Shown: positions 31,432-41,156 of the stretch, piece by piece
Numbering within the stretch: position 1 is the stretch's first letter
Layout of the letters: each line of letters begins with the position of its first letter
Assembly: GCA_045600845.1 (NCBI GenBank)
Contig: JAZRYR010000034.1
Span: 1 to 41,710, forward strand
Length of the DNA: 41,710 nucleotides
Direction of reading: 5' to 3'
DNA from: RGIG5612 sp045600845
GTDB lineage: Bacteria > Bacillota > Clostridia > Lachnospirales > Lachnospiraceae
Translations under genes and position numbers: made by a program
The notes under the pieces: model-generated
The model's database searches: none
What the model saw: only the letters and a program-made list of their open reading frames with translations
What the model was told of the DNA's origin: nothing

Positions 31432-33849
31432 ATGAAAGCAGTGTATAATCACAAGGAAATTGAAAAGAAATGGCATGACATTTGGGAAGAAAAACCTGTA
31501 AATGTTGACGATGGCAAGAAGGATAAATATTACTGTCTGGATATGTTCCCATATCCATCCGGATCCGGTCTTCATGTAGGTCATTGGAGAGGATATGTAA
31601 TTAGTGATGTCTGGAGTCGTTATAAATTAATGCAGGGCTATTATCTGATTCATCCGATGGGATGGGATGCTTTTGGTCTTCCGGCAGAAAACTATGCAAT
31701 TAAGATGGGAATCCATCCAGCCATTACTACAGCAGACAACATCGCTAATATTAAGAGACAGATGAACCAGATCGCAGCCATTTATGACTGGGATCGTGAA
31801 GTAAATACCACGGACCCGGACTTCTACAAATGGACACAGTGGATTTTTGTTCAGATGTTCAAAAAAGGCCTTGCTTATGAGAAAGAGATGCCGATTAACT
31901 GGTGCCCAAGCTGCAAGACCGGTCTTGCAAACGAAGAGGTTGTAGACGGCAAATGCGAAAGATGCGGCGCGGAAGTTACAAAGAAAAACTTAAGACAGTG
32001 GATGCTGAAAATTACTGCTTACGCAGATAGACTCCTTGAAGATTTAAAGACACTGGATTGGCCGGAGAAGGTTATCAAGATGCAGACGGAATGGATTGGA
32101 AAATCCACTGGTGCTGAAATTGACTTTAAGGTAGACGGAACCGATAAGTCCATTACGGTTTATACCACTCGCCCGGATACCCTTTACGGTGCGACTTTCA
32201 TGGTTCTGGCTCCGGAATATGCCGGTGCTTCGGAATTAGCAACGGAAGACAAACAGAAAGAAGTCGACGATTACATTTTTAAGACCTCTATGAAATCTTC
32301 GGTAGATCGTCTTCAGGATAAAGAAAAAACCGGTGTATTCACCGGAAGATATGCGATCAATCCTCTGAATGGTGCGAAAGTTCCTATTTGGTTAGCGGAT
32401 TATGTACTGGCAGATTACGGAACCGGTGCTATTATGTGCGTTCCTGCTCATGACGACAGAGACTTTGAATTTGCAACAAAATTCAACCTTCCGATTATCC
32501 AGGTTATCAGCCCGGATGGAAATGAAATTGATCCTTTAGAGAAAGCTTATACGCAGTCCGGTATCGTTATTAATTCCGGCGAATGGAATGGAAGAAAATC
32601 CGATGAACTTAAGAAATCTGCTCCGGATGAAATTGAAAGCAGGGGCTTAGGAAAGAAGAAAGTTAACTACAAGCTTCGTGACTGGGTATTCTCCCGTCAG
32701 CGTTACTGGGGTGAGCCGATTCCTATTATTCATTGCCCGGACTGTGGATGCGTTCCTGTTCCAGAAGATCAGTTACCATTACTTCTTCCGGACGTTGAAA
32801 AATATGAACCGACGGGTACCGGTGAATCTCCACTGGCAGCTATTGACGAGTGGGTAAATACTACATGTCCATGCTGTGGAAAACCTGCAAAGAGAGAAAC
32901 CAATACGATGCCTCAGTGGGCAGGTTCTTCCTGGTATTTCTTAAGATACGTGGATCCACACAACAAAGAGAAATTAGTAGACCGTGAGAAAGCAGATAAA
33001 TACCTTCCGGTTGATATGTACATCGGTGGTGTTGAGCATGCAGTTCTTCACCTGCTTTACTCCAGATTCTATACAAAATTCTTGAATGACATTGGCGTAG
33101 TTGATTTCAATGAACCATTTAAAAAGCTGTTCAATCAGGGCATGATTACCGGTAAGAACGGTATCAAGATGAGTAAATCTAAAGGAAACGTTGTTTCTCC
33201 AGATGATCTGGTAAGAGATTATGGATGCGATTCCTTGAGAATTTACGAACTTTTCGTTGGCCCACCAGAGTTAGACAGCGAATGGGATGAAAGAGGTATT
33301 GACGGCGTATACAGATTCTTAGGCAGATTCTTTAGCTTAGCTATGTCCAGTCTGGAAGCAGGCGTAGAAGCTACTCCGGAAATGATCAAACTCCGCAATA
33401 AACTGGTCCGTGACATTACAAAAAGACTGGAATCCTTCAGCTTGAATACCGTTATCAGCGGTTTTATGGAATATAACAACAAATTAGGCGAACTGGCAAA
33501 AGCATGCGGTGGAATCGACAGAGAGACTATCGAATGCTATATCAAGTTATTAGCTCCTTTTGCACCTCATGTTGCAGAAGAAATGTGGCAGGCATACGGA
33601 TATGAAGATAGCGTATTTGATGCGAAATATGGCTGGCCAACCTATGACGAAGAACTTTGCAAAGACGATGAAATCGAAATTGGGGTTCAGATCAACGGTA
33701 AAGTCAAAGTCACAATCACCATTCCTGCTGGTTGCAGTAAGGAAGATGCTATCACCAAAGCGAAGGAGGCTTTGGGCGACAAAATGACTGGAAATATCGT
33801 TAAAGAAATTTATGTTCCGGGAAGAATTGTTAATATCGTAATTAAATGA
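31432..33849 (+). CDS. leuS: Leucyl-tRNA synthetase
   Basis: An 805-residue class I synthetase, close to the B. subtilis length. The HIGH-type motif is HVGH (48-51) after PYPSGSG, and KMSKS is at 579-583. A zinc-like cysteine set (CPSCKTGL...CERCG), the CP1 editing domain with TTRPDTLYG and an active-site region with DYGTGAIMCVPAHDDRD are present. The C-terminal anticodon and extension domains are complete. The 69-bp gap from the preceding gene holds no T-box or recognisable leader. AGAAAGG upstream may serve as ribosome binding site. The stop overlaps the next start (ATGA). Confidence 0.98.
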   Translation: MKAVYNHKEIEKKWHDIWEEKPVNVDDGKKDKYYCLDMFPYPSGSGLHVGHWRGYVISDVWSRYKLMQGYYLIHPMGWDAFGLPAENYAIKMGIHPAITTADNIANIKRQMNQIAAIYDWDREVNTTDPDFYKWTQWIFVQMFKKGLAYEKEMPINWCPSCKTGLANEEVVDGKCERCGAEVTKKNLRQWMLKITAYADRLLEDLKTLDWPEKVIKMQTEWIGKSTGAEIDFKVDGTDKSITVYTTRPDTLYGATFMVLAPEYAGASELATEDKQKEVDDYIFKTSMKSSVDRLQDKEKTGVFTGRYAINPLNGAKVPIWLADYVLADYGTGAIMCVPAHDDRDFEFATKFNLPIIQVISPDGNEIDPLEKAYTQSGIVINSGEWNGRKSDELKKSAPDEIESRGLGKKKVNYKLRDWVFSRQRYWGEPIPIIHCPDCGCVPVPEDQLPLLLPDVEKYEPTGTGESPLAAIDEWVNTTCPCCGKPAKRETNTMPQWAGSSWYFLRYVDPHNKEKLVDREKADKYLPVDMYIGGVEHAVLHLLYSRFYTKFLNDIGVVDFNEPFKKLFNQGMITGKNGIKMSKSKGNVVSPDDLVRDYGCDSLRIYELFVGPPELDSEWDERGIDGVYRFLGRFFSLAMSSLEAGVEATPEMIKLRNKLVRDITKRLESFSLNTVISGFMEYNNKLGELAKACGGIDRETIECYIKLLAPFAPHVAEEMWQAYGYEDSVFDAKYGWPTYDEELCKDDEIEIGVQINGKVKVTITIPAGCSKEDAITKAKEALGDKMTGNIVKEIYVPGRIVNIVIK

Positions 33850-35120
33850 TTACTTTTCAAATAATAATTATTGTTATTCTTTTAGTGCTTTCTGCATTCT
33901 TTTCATCTTCAGAAACCGCACTGACAACCATCACTCCTCATCGACTGAAATCCTTAGTCGATGAGGATGTTAAAAACGCGACAGTCCTTGAAAAAGTTTT
34001 AGACAACAAGGACAAAATGCTCAGCGTTATTTTGATCTGCAACAATATCGTAAATCTGACGGCATCTGCATTGGCAACCATTGTCGTACAAAAGCTTTTA
34101 GGCTCTGCATTTGTCAGTGTAGGAACGGGTATTTTAACCCTTCTGGTATTGATTTTTGGAGAAATCACGCCGAAGACCATGGCTACCTATCGCGCAGAAA
34201 AAATAGGTCTGGCTTTTGCTCCGATCATTCATGTGCTGATGGTTGTATTCACTCCTATTGCAGCTGCAATCAACTTCCTGGCAAAAGGTGTGCTGGTTCT
34301 TTTTGGAATAAAGAAGAATGAGCATCCGGAATCCTATACAGAAAATGAAATCCGTTCCATCGTAGAAGTCAGTCATGAAGAAGGCGTTACCACCAACGAA
34401 GAAAAAGACATTATCAACAATGTATACGACTTTACGGATACCACGGTAAAAGAGATTATGGTTCCGAAAATCCATGTAACATCCATCAACATTGATTCGG
34501 ATTATGATGAAGTAATCGAAGTGTTTAAGGAAAGCCATTTTACACGATTTCCGGTCTATGAGGAAGAGAGTGACAGCTATGCCGGTCTGATTAATGTGAA
34601 GGATCTGATTAATCTTAAGCCGGAAGAATTTAGTATTCAAAAGCTTCTACGGGAAGCTGGATATACCTATGAGGGCAAGCATTTGTCGGAACTTCTTGTG
34701 GAAATGAAAAAGGAAAGAGCCAGCTTTATGTTTGTTCTTGACGAATATGGCGACACGACCGGAATTATCACCTTGGAAGACCTTTTAGAGGAAATTGTCG
34801 GTGATATCAAGGACGAATATGACGACGATGAAGACCTGGAAATCGTTAAAACGGATGGAAATACTTACGAAGTTCAGGGACAATTAAGCCTGGATGATGT
34901 AAACGAGGAAATTGGAACAGAATTTGAATCGGAAGACTATGACTCCATCGGAGGACTTTTGATAGAACAGCTGGAACGTATTCCGGAAGAAGGAGAATGG
35001 GTTAGGGTACAGAACTGTATTTTGACAGCCAAAAAAGTCGATAAAACGAAAATACTCCTCGTAGAAATAAAAATAAACGAAAAGAAGGAATCAACCTTAA
35101 ATGATGGAACCCAGAAATGA
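33846..35120 (+). CDS. CNNM/CorC-type membrane protein (DUF21, CBS pair, CorC_HlyC)
   Basis: A 424-residue protein. The DUF21/CNNM membrane domain has about four hydrophobic segments (IIIVILLVLSAFFSSSETAL, then near 65-80, 90-110 and 120-155). A CBS pair follows (about 200-330, with VPKIHVTSI, FTRFPVYEE, FVLDEYGDTTGIITLEDLLEEIVGDI) and a C-terminal CorC_HlyC domain (from about 340). Family members take part in magnesium (and cobalt) efflux; the old name hemolysin is historical. It overlaps leuS by 4 bp and the next P-type ATPase by 20 bp. The pair looks like a co-translated cation-handling unit. The ion is inferred, not shown. Confidence 0.92.
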   Translation: MITFQIIIIVILLVLSAFFSSSETALTTITPHRLKSLVDEDVKNATVLEKVLDNKDKMLSVILICNNIVNLTASALATIVVQKLLGSAFVSVGTGILTLLVLIFGEITPKTMATYRAEKIGLAFAPIIHVLMVVFTPIAAAINFLAKGVLVLFGIKKNEHPESYTENEIRSIVEVSHEEGVTTNEEKDIINNVYDFTDTTVKEIMVPKIHVTSINIDSDYDEVIEVFKESHFTRFPVYEEESDSYAGLINVKDLINLKPEEFSIQKLLREAGYTYEGKHLSELLVEMKKERASFMFVLDEYGDTTGIITLEDLLEEIVGDIKDEYDDDEDLEIVKTDGNTYEVQGQLSLDDVNEEIGTEFESEDYDSIGGLLIEQLERIPEEGEWVRVQNCILTAKKVDKTKILLVEIKINEKKESTLNDGTQK

Positions 35121-37551
35121 AGAACTGAATATAAAAATGACGCAGGGGTTATCGGCGGAGCAGGTTGAAGAAAAAATCAAACAGGGGCTGGTCAATGGCG
35201 ACCTGGATGTTAAAACGAAATCTTACAAACAGATTGTAAAAGACAATCTGTTTTCCTTATTTAATCTTGTTAATGTTATTTTAGTAACCTGCATTATTAT
35301 TGTTGGCTCTTGGAAGAACGCCTTGTTTTTCCTTGTTGTTATCTGGAATTTTGCCCTGGGATGCATACAGGAGATCCGTGCAAAAAGGACAATAGAGAAG
35401 CTTTCTTTATTGTCCGCTCCGAAAGCACATGTATTAAGAAGCGGTGAATTAAAGGAAATACCGGTAAAGGATATTCTATTAGGGGATATCATGCAGCTGA
35501 AGAACGGGTATCAGATCTGTGCGGATGCCGTTGTATTAGATGGGGAATGTCAGGTGAATGAAAGTCTGATAACTGGTGAAAGTACACCGATCGATAAAAA
35601 AGCTGGCGACCATCTGTTATCCGGAAGTTTTTTAATTTCCGGAAAAGTTTTGGCAGAAGTAGAGCATATCGGAGAAGAAAACTTTGTAAATAAAATCACT
35701 CTGGGTGCAAAATACCTGAAAAAATCCAATTCAGTGATCATGAAATCAGTGAAATCCATCGTTCGGGTTCTTGCGATTCTGATTATCCCGTTAGCAGGTC
35801 TTTTTGTGTGGAATAATTTCTTCCATGTACAGCAGAGCTTTACGGAGGCAATGATACATACCGTTGCCGCCGTTTCCGCTATGGTTCCGGGAGGTCTGGT
35901 CCTGATCGTTACAATGGTTCTGGCGGTAAGTGTCGTAAGACTTTCGGTTCATCATACTTTAGTGCAGGATTTATACAGCGTAGAAAATCTGGCCAGAGTC
36001 GATGTGCTATGTCTGGATAAAACCGGTACCATTACAGAAGGTAGCATGAAGGTGGAAACCATTCTGGACATTCATGGAAATGAAATTAACAAAGAGGATA
36101 GCCCTATCTGTGATGACATAAAACGGTTCGCACGGTCTATTGATGATGAAAATACAACTCTGAATGCAATCCGGAGCTTCTTTGGAATCGGAAAGGAACA
36201 GTTGGAAATTCAGAATGAGAATATTACCCTTCCTTTCTCATCGGATAAAAAGTGGAGTCTTCTTTCTGTTTTGGGACAAGGTTCATTTATTTTAGGTGCT
36301 TCCGAATTCATTCTTCCGGAAAAAGCGGCTGATTTTGAGCCGATTGTGGAAAATTATACCAAAAACGCCAAACGTGTCGTAATGTTTGCAAAAAGCAAAG
36401 GAATGCCAATAGATGAAACAGGGGCGGAGTCGGAATCCGGAAAATTCCTGCCAAGGGATATAGAACCATGTGGATTTATCGTAATCGGCGATAAAGTAAG
36501 AGAAGATGCAACGGAAACCTTAAATTATTTTAAGAAACAGGATGTTCTGCTGAAGGTTATTTCCGGCGATGATCCGGTTACTGTATCGAAAGTTGCTGCA
36601 GAAGCAGGACTGGACCATGCGGACCGTTTCATCGATGCTACGGCATTGACTTCGTATGAAGAAATCGAGCAGGCAGTAGAAAAATACACTATTTTTGGAA
36701 GGGTAACACCATACCAGAAGCTGGATATCGTTAAGGCATTAAAGTCTCATGGACACACGGTTGCCATGACGGGCGATGGCGCCAATGACGTTCTTGCATT
36801 AAAAGAAGCTGACTGCAGCATTGCAATGCAGAGCGGATCGGATGCAGCGAGAAATGTTGCGAATATGGTCCTGATGGATTCCAACTTTGCATCTTTGCCG
36901 TTAGTTTTAGGAGAAGGAAGAAAATCTATCAATAACCTGCAGCGATCCGCGGCTCTCTATCTTACCAAAACTACTTATGCGGTAATTCTGGCCATTATTT
37001 TCGTATTTGTAACCAGTATTGCTTATCCATTTGAAAATATACAGGTAACCTTAATTGGCGGAATTACGATCGGTATTCCATCTTTCTTGCTGGCTCTGGA
37101 ACCGAACAACAACAGAATTAAAAATCATTTTCTATGGAATGTATTTAAGATGGCACTGCCGACAGGAATTCTTACCTTATTGGCAATTATCAGTGTGGAT
37201 TTCTTTGCAGGAAAACTATTTCTGGCAGATATGGCACAGATTTCCACCATGGCGACCTATACGGCATTGATAGTAGGATTAATTGTCATTTTCGACATTT
37301 CCGGAAAGATGAACAAATGGAAATGGGTCATGTTGATTTTGTTGATTGCTTTGTCCGCGGGCGCTATTTTAGTTGTGCCGGGATTATTCTCTCTGGTGCC
37401 AATTACCTGGCCGATGTGGAGATTCGTACTGCTTGTAGCAGCAGCCTTCTTCCTGATCCATGGAGTTTTGTTCCGTATTATTGTTCCGAAAGTGGAAGCA
37501 AAAAGAGAAGTGAAGGAAATGGCGGAGCGATATGGGAAGATTCCGTCTTGA
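35101..37551 (+). CDS. Cation-translocating P-type ATPase (CtpE-like HAD-IC family)
   Basis: An 816-residue P-type pump. The actuator loop is TGES (158-161) and phosphorylation site D306KTGT. The N domain has a KKW segment, and TGDGANDVLALKEADCSIAM marks the hinge. The membrane region has about ten hydrophobic helices, the last six in the C-terminal third. The fourth-helix ion-site motif is PGGL (263-266) instead of the PEGL seen in most calcium/magnesium-type pumps, so the usual ion-coordinating Glu is missing. There are no N-terminal metal-binding cysteine motifs, which argues against copper, zinc or cadmium. The start ATG 35101 (or 35104) lies inside the preceding CNNM gene. Substrate unknown; calcium, magnesium or another hard cation is the likeliest inference. 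Confidence 0.92.
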   Translation: MMEPRNEELNIKMTQGLSAEQVEEKIKQGLVNGDLDVKTKSYKQIVKDNLFSLFNLVNVILVTCIIIVGSWKNALFFLVVIWNFALGCIQEIRAKRTIEKLSLLSAPKAHVLRSGELKEIPVKDILLGDIMQLKNGYQICADAVVLDGECQVNESLITGESTPIDKKAGDHLLSGSFLISGKVLAEVEHIGEENFVNKITLGAKYLKKSNSVIMKSVKSIVRVLAILIIPLAGLFVWNNFFHVQQSFTEAMIHTVAAVSAMVPGGLVLIVTMVLAVSVVRLSVHHTLVQDLYSVENLARVDVLCLDKTGTITEGSMKVETILDIHGNEINKEDSPICDDIKRFARSIDDENTTLNAIRSFFGIGKEQLEIQNENITLPFSSDKKWSLLSVLGQGSFILGASEFILPEKAADFEPIVENYTKNAKRVVMFAKSKGMPIDETGAESESGKFLPRDIEPCGFIVIGDKVREDATETLNYFKKQDVLLKVISGDDPVTVSKVAAEAGLDHADRFIDATALTSYEEIEQAVEKYTIFGRVTPYQKLDIVKALKSHGHTVAMTGDGANDVLALKEADCSIAMQSGSDAARNVANMVLMDSNFASLPLVLGEGRKSINNLQRSAALYLTKTTYAVILAIIFVFVTSIAYPFENIQVTLIGGITIGIPSFLLALEPNNNRIKNHFLWNVFKMALPTGILTLLAIISVDFFAGKLFLADMAQISTMATYTALIVGLIVIFDISGKMNKWKWVMLILLIALSAGAILVVPGLFSLVPITWPMWRFVLLVAAAFFLIHGVLFRIIVPKVEAKREVKEMAERYGKIPS

Positions 37552-37559
37552 TGGGAGAG

Positions 37560-37595
37560 AAAGCAGTTTGTATAAAAACAGCTTTGCGTTATAAT
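37560..37595 (+). promoter_or_regulatory. ychF promoter with overlapping 26-bp imperfect palindrome
   Basis: TTGTAT at 37568-37573 and a perfect TATAAT at 37590-37595 are 16 bp apart, upstream of ychF. A 26-bp imperfect palindrome at 37560-37585 has half-sites AAAGCAGTTT and AAACAGCTTT around a central TATA. It covers the -35 element and most of the spacer, where a repressor or activator would act. Confidence 0.6.
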
Positions 37596-37637
37596 AGAAG
37601 CAAATTCAAAATAAAGCCTTAAGGAGGTTTACATAAA

Positions 37638-38732
37638 ATGAAATTAGGTATCGTAGGTCTTCCAAATGTTGGAAAAAGTACTCTATTTAACGCCTTGACG
37701 AAGGCTGGAGCAGAAAGCGCAAATTACCCGTTCTGCACCATTGATTCCAATATCGGAATTGCTTTTGTACCGGATAAAAGACTTCAGGTATTAGGAGACT
37801 TTTATAATTCACAGAAAATCACTCCTGCAACAGTAGAATTCGTGGATATAGCAGGTTTAGTTAAAGGTGCATCGAAAGGAGAAGGCTTAGGAAACCAGTT
37901 CCTTGCCAATATCCGTGAGGTAGATGCCATCGTTCATGTAGTACGTTGTTTTGAAGACGGAAATGTAGTTCATGTTGACGGAAGTGTAGACCCACTCCGG
38001 GACATTGAAACCATAAATCTGGAGTTGATCTTCTCAGACATTGAAATCTTAGAAAGAAGAATTGCAAAGGCTTCCAGGGGTGCCAGAAATGACAAAGCTC
38101 TGGCAGCTGAAGTTACGCTTTGCGAAAAGATTAAGACTCATTTAGAGCGGGGACAATTAGCAAAATCCTTAGAATTAAATGATGATGAAAAAGAAATGAT
38201 GTCTACCTTTAATCTTTTGACAGATAAACCGGTGATTTATGCAGCGAATGTTTCGGAAGATGATCTGGTGGATGATGGAGCCTCCAATGAACATGTTGGA
38301 AAAGTCAGAGAATATGCTGCGGTCGAAAATTCCGAAGTTTTCGTAGTTTCCGCAAAGATGGAAGCAGAATTATCCGAGTTAGATGATGAAGAAAAACAGT
38401 TATTCTTAGAAGATATGGGGCTTTCCGAGTCTTGTCTGGATAAATTAGTTAAGGCAAGCTATTCCATTTTAGGTCTGACCAGCTTTTTGACGGCTGGCGA
38501 AAAAGAAGTCCGCGCATGGACCATTACCAAGGGCATGAAGGCTCCGCAGGCGGCTGGAAAAATTCATACCGACTTCGAAAGAGGCTTTATTAAAGCGGAA
38601 GTTGTCAACTATCATGACCTGATCAATTTAGGTTCCTACAATGCAGCCCGTGAAAAAGGTCTGATTCGCATGGAAGGAAAAGACTATGTGGTTCAGGACG
38701 ACGATATCATCGTATTCCGGTTTAATGTGTAA
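37638..38732 (+). CDS. ychF: Obg-family ATPase YchF/OLA1
   Basis: A 364-residue protein with G1 GLPNVGKST, NYPFCTID, G3 DIAGLVKGASKGEGLGNQFL and the NVSE motif that replaces NKxD and explains ATP over GTP preference. A coiled-coil insert (about 130-200) and a C-terminal TGS domain (WTITKGMKAPQAAGKIHTDFERGFIKAEV) are present. YchF binds ribosomes and affects translation and oxidative-stress responses. AAGGAGG lies 10 bp before ATG 37638. It heads a probable operon with lgt, a YbaK-domain gene and a nitroreductase. Confidence 0.98.
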   Translation: MKLGIVGLPNVGKSTLFNALTKAGAESANYPFCTIDSNIGIAFVPDKRLQVLGDFYNSQKITPATVEFVDIAGLVKGASKGEGLGNQFLANIREVDAIVHVVRCFEDGNVVHVDGSVDPLRDIETINLELIFSDIEILERRIAKASRGARNDKALAAEVTLCEKIKTHLERGQLAKSLELNDDEKEMMSTFNLLTDKPVIYAANVSEDDLVDDGASNEHVGKVREYAAVENSEVFVVSAKMEAELSELDDEEKQLFLEDMGLSESCLDKLVKASYSILGLTSFLTAGEKEVRAWTITKGMKAPQAAGKIHTDFERGFIKAEVVNYHDLINLGSYNAAREKGLIRMEGKDYVVQDDDIIVFRFNV

Positions 38733-38754
38733 AACCAATAAAGAGGATTGAATA

Positions 38755-39873
38755 ATGTTATTAGATGGTACAAAAGGGGTAGCCAGTATTATTTTTCCTC
38801 ACCTAGGAATTAAATTAGGTTACTTTCCTTCTCAGATAAAAATAGGTAATTTCAGTATAGCTTTTTATGGATTGATTATCGCCATTGGAATGATTATCGG
38901 CATCTGGCTGTCTGTTTCTTATGCAAAAAAGACGAACCAGTGCACCGATGATTACATTGATATTGCCATAGCTGCTATTGTTTTCGGTATTATCGGCTCC
39001 CGAATTTATTATATTCTGTTCAGCCTGGATTATTATATTGCCAATCCAGACCAGATTTTTAACCTTCGCGGAGGTGGACTGGCTATTTATGGCGCAATCA
39101 TTGGTGGTTTTGCTGCCGCTTTTGTAGCAGCTAAAATCAAGAAAATCAGTATCTTAAGGGTATTGGATACAGTAGCTCCAGGAATCGTTTTAGCGCAGGC
39201 TCTTGGACGTTGGGGCAACTTTTTTAACCGGGAAGCATATGGGGAATTTACAGATTCTTTGTTCGCCATGCAGATTAAATATGACGAGGCCAGTGGTGTG
39301 GTTACGGATCTGATGAAGCAGAACATGGTTACCGTTGACGGAACTCCGTATATTCAGGTCGCACCGACGTTTCTTTATGAATCCCTATGGTGCATTATGG
39401 TATTTGTACTGATTCTGGTTTTCCGTAAATACCAGAAATATAATGGAGAAGTTTTGTTATGGTACCTGGGGGGCTATGCTTTGGGACGTGCATGGATTGA
39501 AGGATTAAGAACGGATTCTTTATACATTGGTCATTCCAATATTGCAGTATCTCAGCTCCTTTCCATAGCTTTAACCGCAGCGTCCCTGGCTTTGCTGATC
39601 ATAAATCGAATTCGGTTGAGGAAAGGAACCTGGACGCCGAATTTTGAACTGATCCTTACGGAAGGAAAACCGGGGACGGTTACCTATGCGAAAAACAGAA
39701 TTTCAGAACGCAAGGCGAAGAAAAGTGAAAAATATGCCGAGACTCATGGAGAAGAAAAGAAAGATGCCTCCAAATGGGAAACTTATACCATAGAGAAAAC
39801 GGAAGAATCTGTGGCAGAGGTGGAAACGGTAACAGAAAAAAATAAAACCGAAGAACGTGAGGAGGAAGAGTAA
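38755..39873 (+). CDS. lgt: Prolipoprotein diacylglyceryl transferase with long charged C-terminal tail
   Basis: A 372-residue polytopic enzyme that moves diacylglycerol from phosphatidylglycerol to the lipobox Cys of prolipoproteins. Seen are the family segments GGGLAIYGAIIGG, GRWGNFFNREAYGE (active-site region), PTFLYESLW and the late GRAWIEGLRTDS. About seven membrane helices end near residue 285. The last ~75 residues are strongly hydrophilic (Lys, Glu, Thr), a cytoplasmic tail not needed for the core fold. AAGAGGATT precedes ATG 38755. The stop overlaps the next start (TAATG). Confidence 0.96.
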   Translation: MLLDGTKGVASIIFPHLGIKLGYFPSQIKIGNFSIAFYGLIIAIGMIIGIWLSVSYAKKTNQCTDDYIDIAIAAIVFGIIGSRIYYILFSLDYYIANPDQIFNLRGGGLAIYGAIIGGFAAAFVAAKIKKISILRVLDTVAPGIVLAQALGRWGNFFNREAYGEFTDSLFAMQIKYDEASGVVTDLMKQNMVTVDGTPYIQVAPTFLYESLWCIMVFVLILVFRKYQKYNGEVLLWYLGGYALGRAWIEGLRTDSLYIGHSNIAVSQLLSIALTAASLALLIINRIRLRKGTWTPNFELILTEGKPGTVTYAKNRISERKAKKSEKYAETHGEEKKDASKWETYTIEKTEESVAEVETVTEKNKTEEREEEE

Positions 39874-40346
39874 TGGCTCTGGAAACAGCGAAAAAATATA
39901 TTGAGGATTTAGGATATGGAGACCGTGTCATGGTTTTTGAAGTATCCAGTGCAACTGTAGAACTGGCAGCAAAAGCAGTAGGAACGGAGCCGGAGAAAAT
40001 TGCCAAATCCCTTACGTTCAAAGTGGAGGATAAACCGGTTATGATTCTTTGTGCAGGAGACGCGAAAGTAAGCAATTCTAAGTATAAAGAATGTTTCCAT
40101 ACAAAAGCAAAAATGCTGAGCTTCGACGAAGTACACGACCTGATTGGCCATGATGTTGGTGGCGTTTGTCCGTTTGGAATTAAGGACGGAGTAGAAGTAT
40201 ATTTGGATGAATCCTTAAAGCGCTTTGAGGTTGTTTATCCAGCTTGTGGAAGTGCTAACAGTGCGGTAAAACTGACCCTTGAAGAATTGGAAAAGGTTTC
40301 CGGTTATATTAAATGGGTGGATGTCTGCAGTATTCCGGAAGCATAA
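39873..40346 (+). CDS. YbaK/EbsC-domain aminoacyl-tRNA deacylase
   Basis: A 157-residue single-domain protein of the YbaK/ProX superfamily. It has the conserved Lys in KSLTFK (in other members this residue positions the tRNA 3' end), LCAGDAKVSNSKY and GHDVGGVCPFGIKDGVEVYLDESL. Such proteins clear mischarged Cys-tRNA(Pro) or Ala-tRNA(Pro) in trans; exact specificity cannot be read here. It starts within the lgt stop codon (TAATG) behind GAGGAGGAAGAG. It is plausibly a proofreading companion of prolyl-tRNA synthetase encoded elsewhere. Confidence 0.9.
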   Translation: MALETAKKYIEDLGYGDRVMVFEVSSATVELAAKAVGTEPEKIAKSLTFKVEDKPVMILCAGDAKVSNSKYKECFHTKAKMLSFDEVHDLIGHDVGGVCPFGIKDGVEVYLDESLKRFEVVYPACGSANSAVKLTLEELEKVSGYIKWVDVCSIPEA

Positions 40347-40381
40347 AAATAATAAATAAAAAAAAATTAAGGAGGAGACTC

Positions 40382-40900
40382 ATGGAATTTTTACAGCTTG
40401 CAGAGAAAAGATATTCTGTTCGCAACTTCTCCGAACAGAAGGTCGAAAAAGACAAATTAGATAAGATTTTAAGAGCAGCACAGATTGCACCGACGGCTTG
40501 TAATAACCAGCCACAGAAGGTGCTTGTTCTTCAAAGTGAAGAAGCCCTGGGAAAATGGAGTAAATGTTCTCCATGTTCTTATGGGGCTACTTTAGTTATT
40601 CTTGTTTGTGCGGACAAGAATTCAACCTGGAAACGGCCTTTTGACGGAAAAGACAGTGCAGATGTAGACGGTTCTATCGTGCTCACTCATATTATGCTGG
40701 AAGCAGAAGAATTAGGAATTGGTTCTACCTGGATCATGTTCTTTGATCCGGCAAAGGCAAAAGAAGAGTTTAATCTTCCGGATAATTACGAAGCAGTAGG
40801 TGCTTTGGTAATGGGCTATCCGGCAGAAGATGCACAGCCATCGGACAAACATTCCGATAAAAAACCATTAGAAGATACAACATTTTTTGAAACACTGTAA
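40382..40900 (+). CDS. Nitroreductase-family FMN oxidoreductase
   Basis: A 172-residue protein starting MEFLQLAEKRYSVRNFSEQKV at ATG 40382, with AAGGAGGAGA just upstream; the longer frame into the spacer is not used. FMN-binding segments RYSVRNF, QIAPTACNNQPQ and LGIGSTWIMFF, and the closing ALVMGYP, identify the nitroreductase fold (homodimeric, NAD(P)H-dependent, two-electron reduction). Physiological substrates of this short subgroup are unknown; nitro compounds or quinones are typical in vitro. It closes the ychF-lgt-YbaK run and is followed by a strong terminator. Confidence 0.93.
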   Translation: MEFLQLAEKRYSVRNFSEQKVEKDKLDKILRAAQIAPTACNNQPQKVLVLQSEEALGKWSKCSPCSYGATLVILVCADKNSTWKRPFDGKDSADVDGSIVLTHIMLEAEELGIGSTWIMFFDPAKAKEEFNLPDNYEAVGALVMGYPAEDAQPSDKHSDKKPLEDTTFFETL

Positions 40901-40993
40901 ATGAAAAATAGATAGTTTATTGTGGGTGGCACAATTATGTAGTGCAGAAGCAGCATCCTATATTAAATGACTTGATAACCAATAAAACATATT

Positions 40994-41035
40994 GCCCTGG
41001 TGTAATGTTTTTTTTCATTACACCAGGGCGTTTTT
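40994..41035 (+). terminator. Strong rho-independent terminator after the nitroreductase gene
   Basis: GCCCTGGTGTAATG (40994-41007) and CATTACACCAGGGC (41016-41029) form a perfect 14-bp stem with an all-T 8-nt loop, followed by GTTTTT. It ends the ychF-nitroreductase transcript. Confidence 0.95.
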
Positions 41036-41156
41036 ATGCCACACGAAAGTTACAGTATCAAATTGATGGTAAGGATTATTCTTCTCAAAATAGATTTTTG
41101 TTTCGTTATTGTCCTGATAAACTGGGAGTTGTTGAGATGGTATTAACTCGAAAAAT

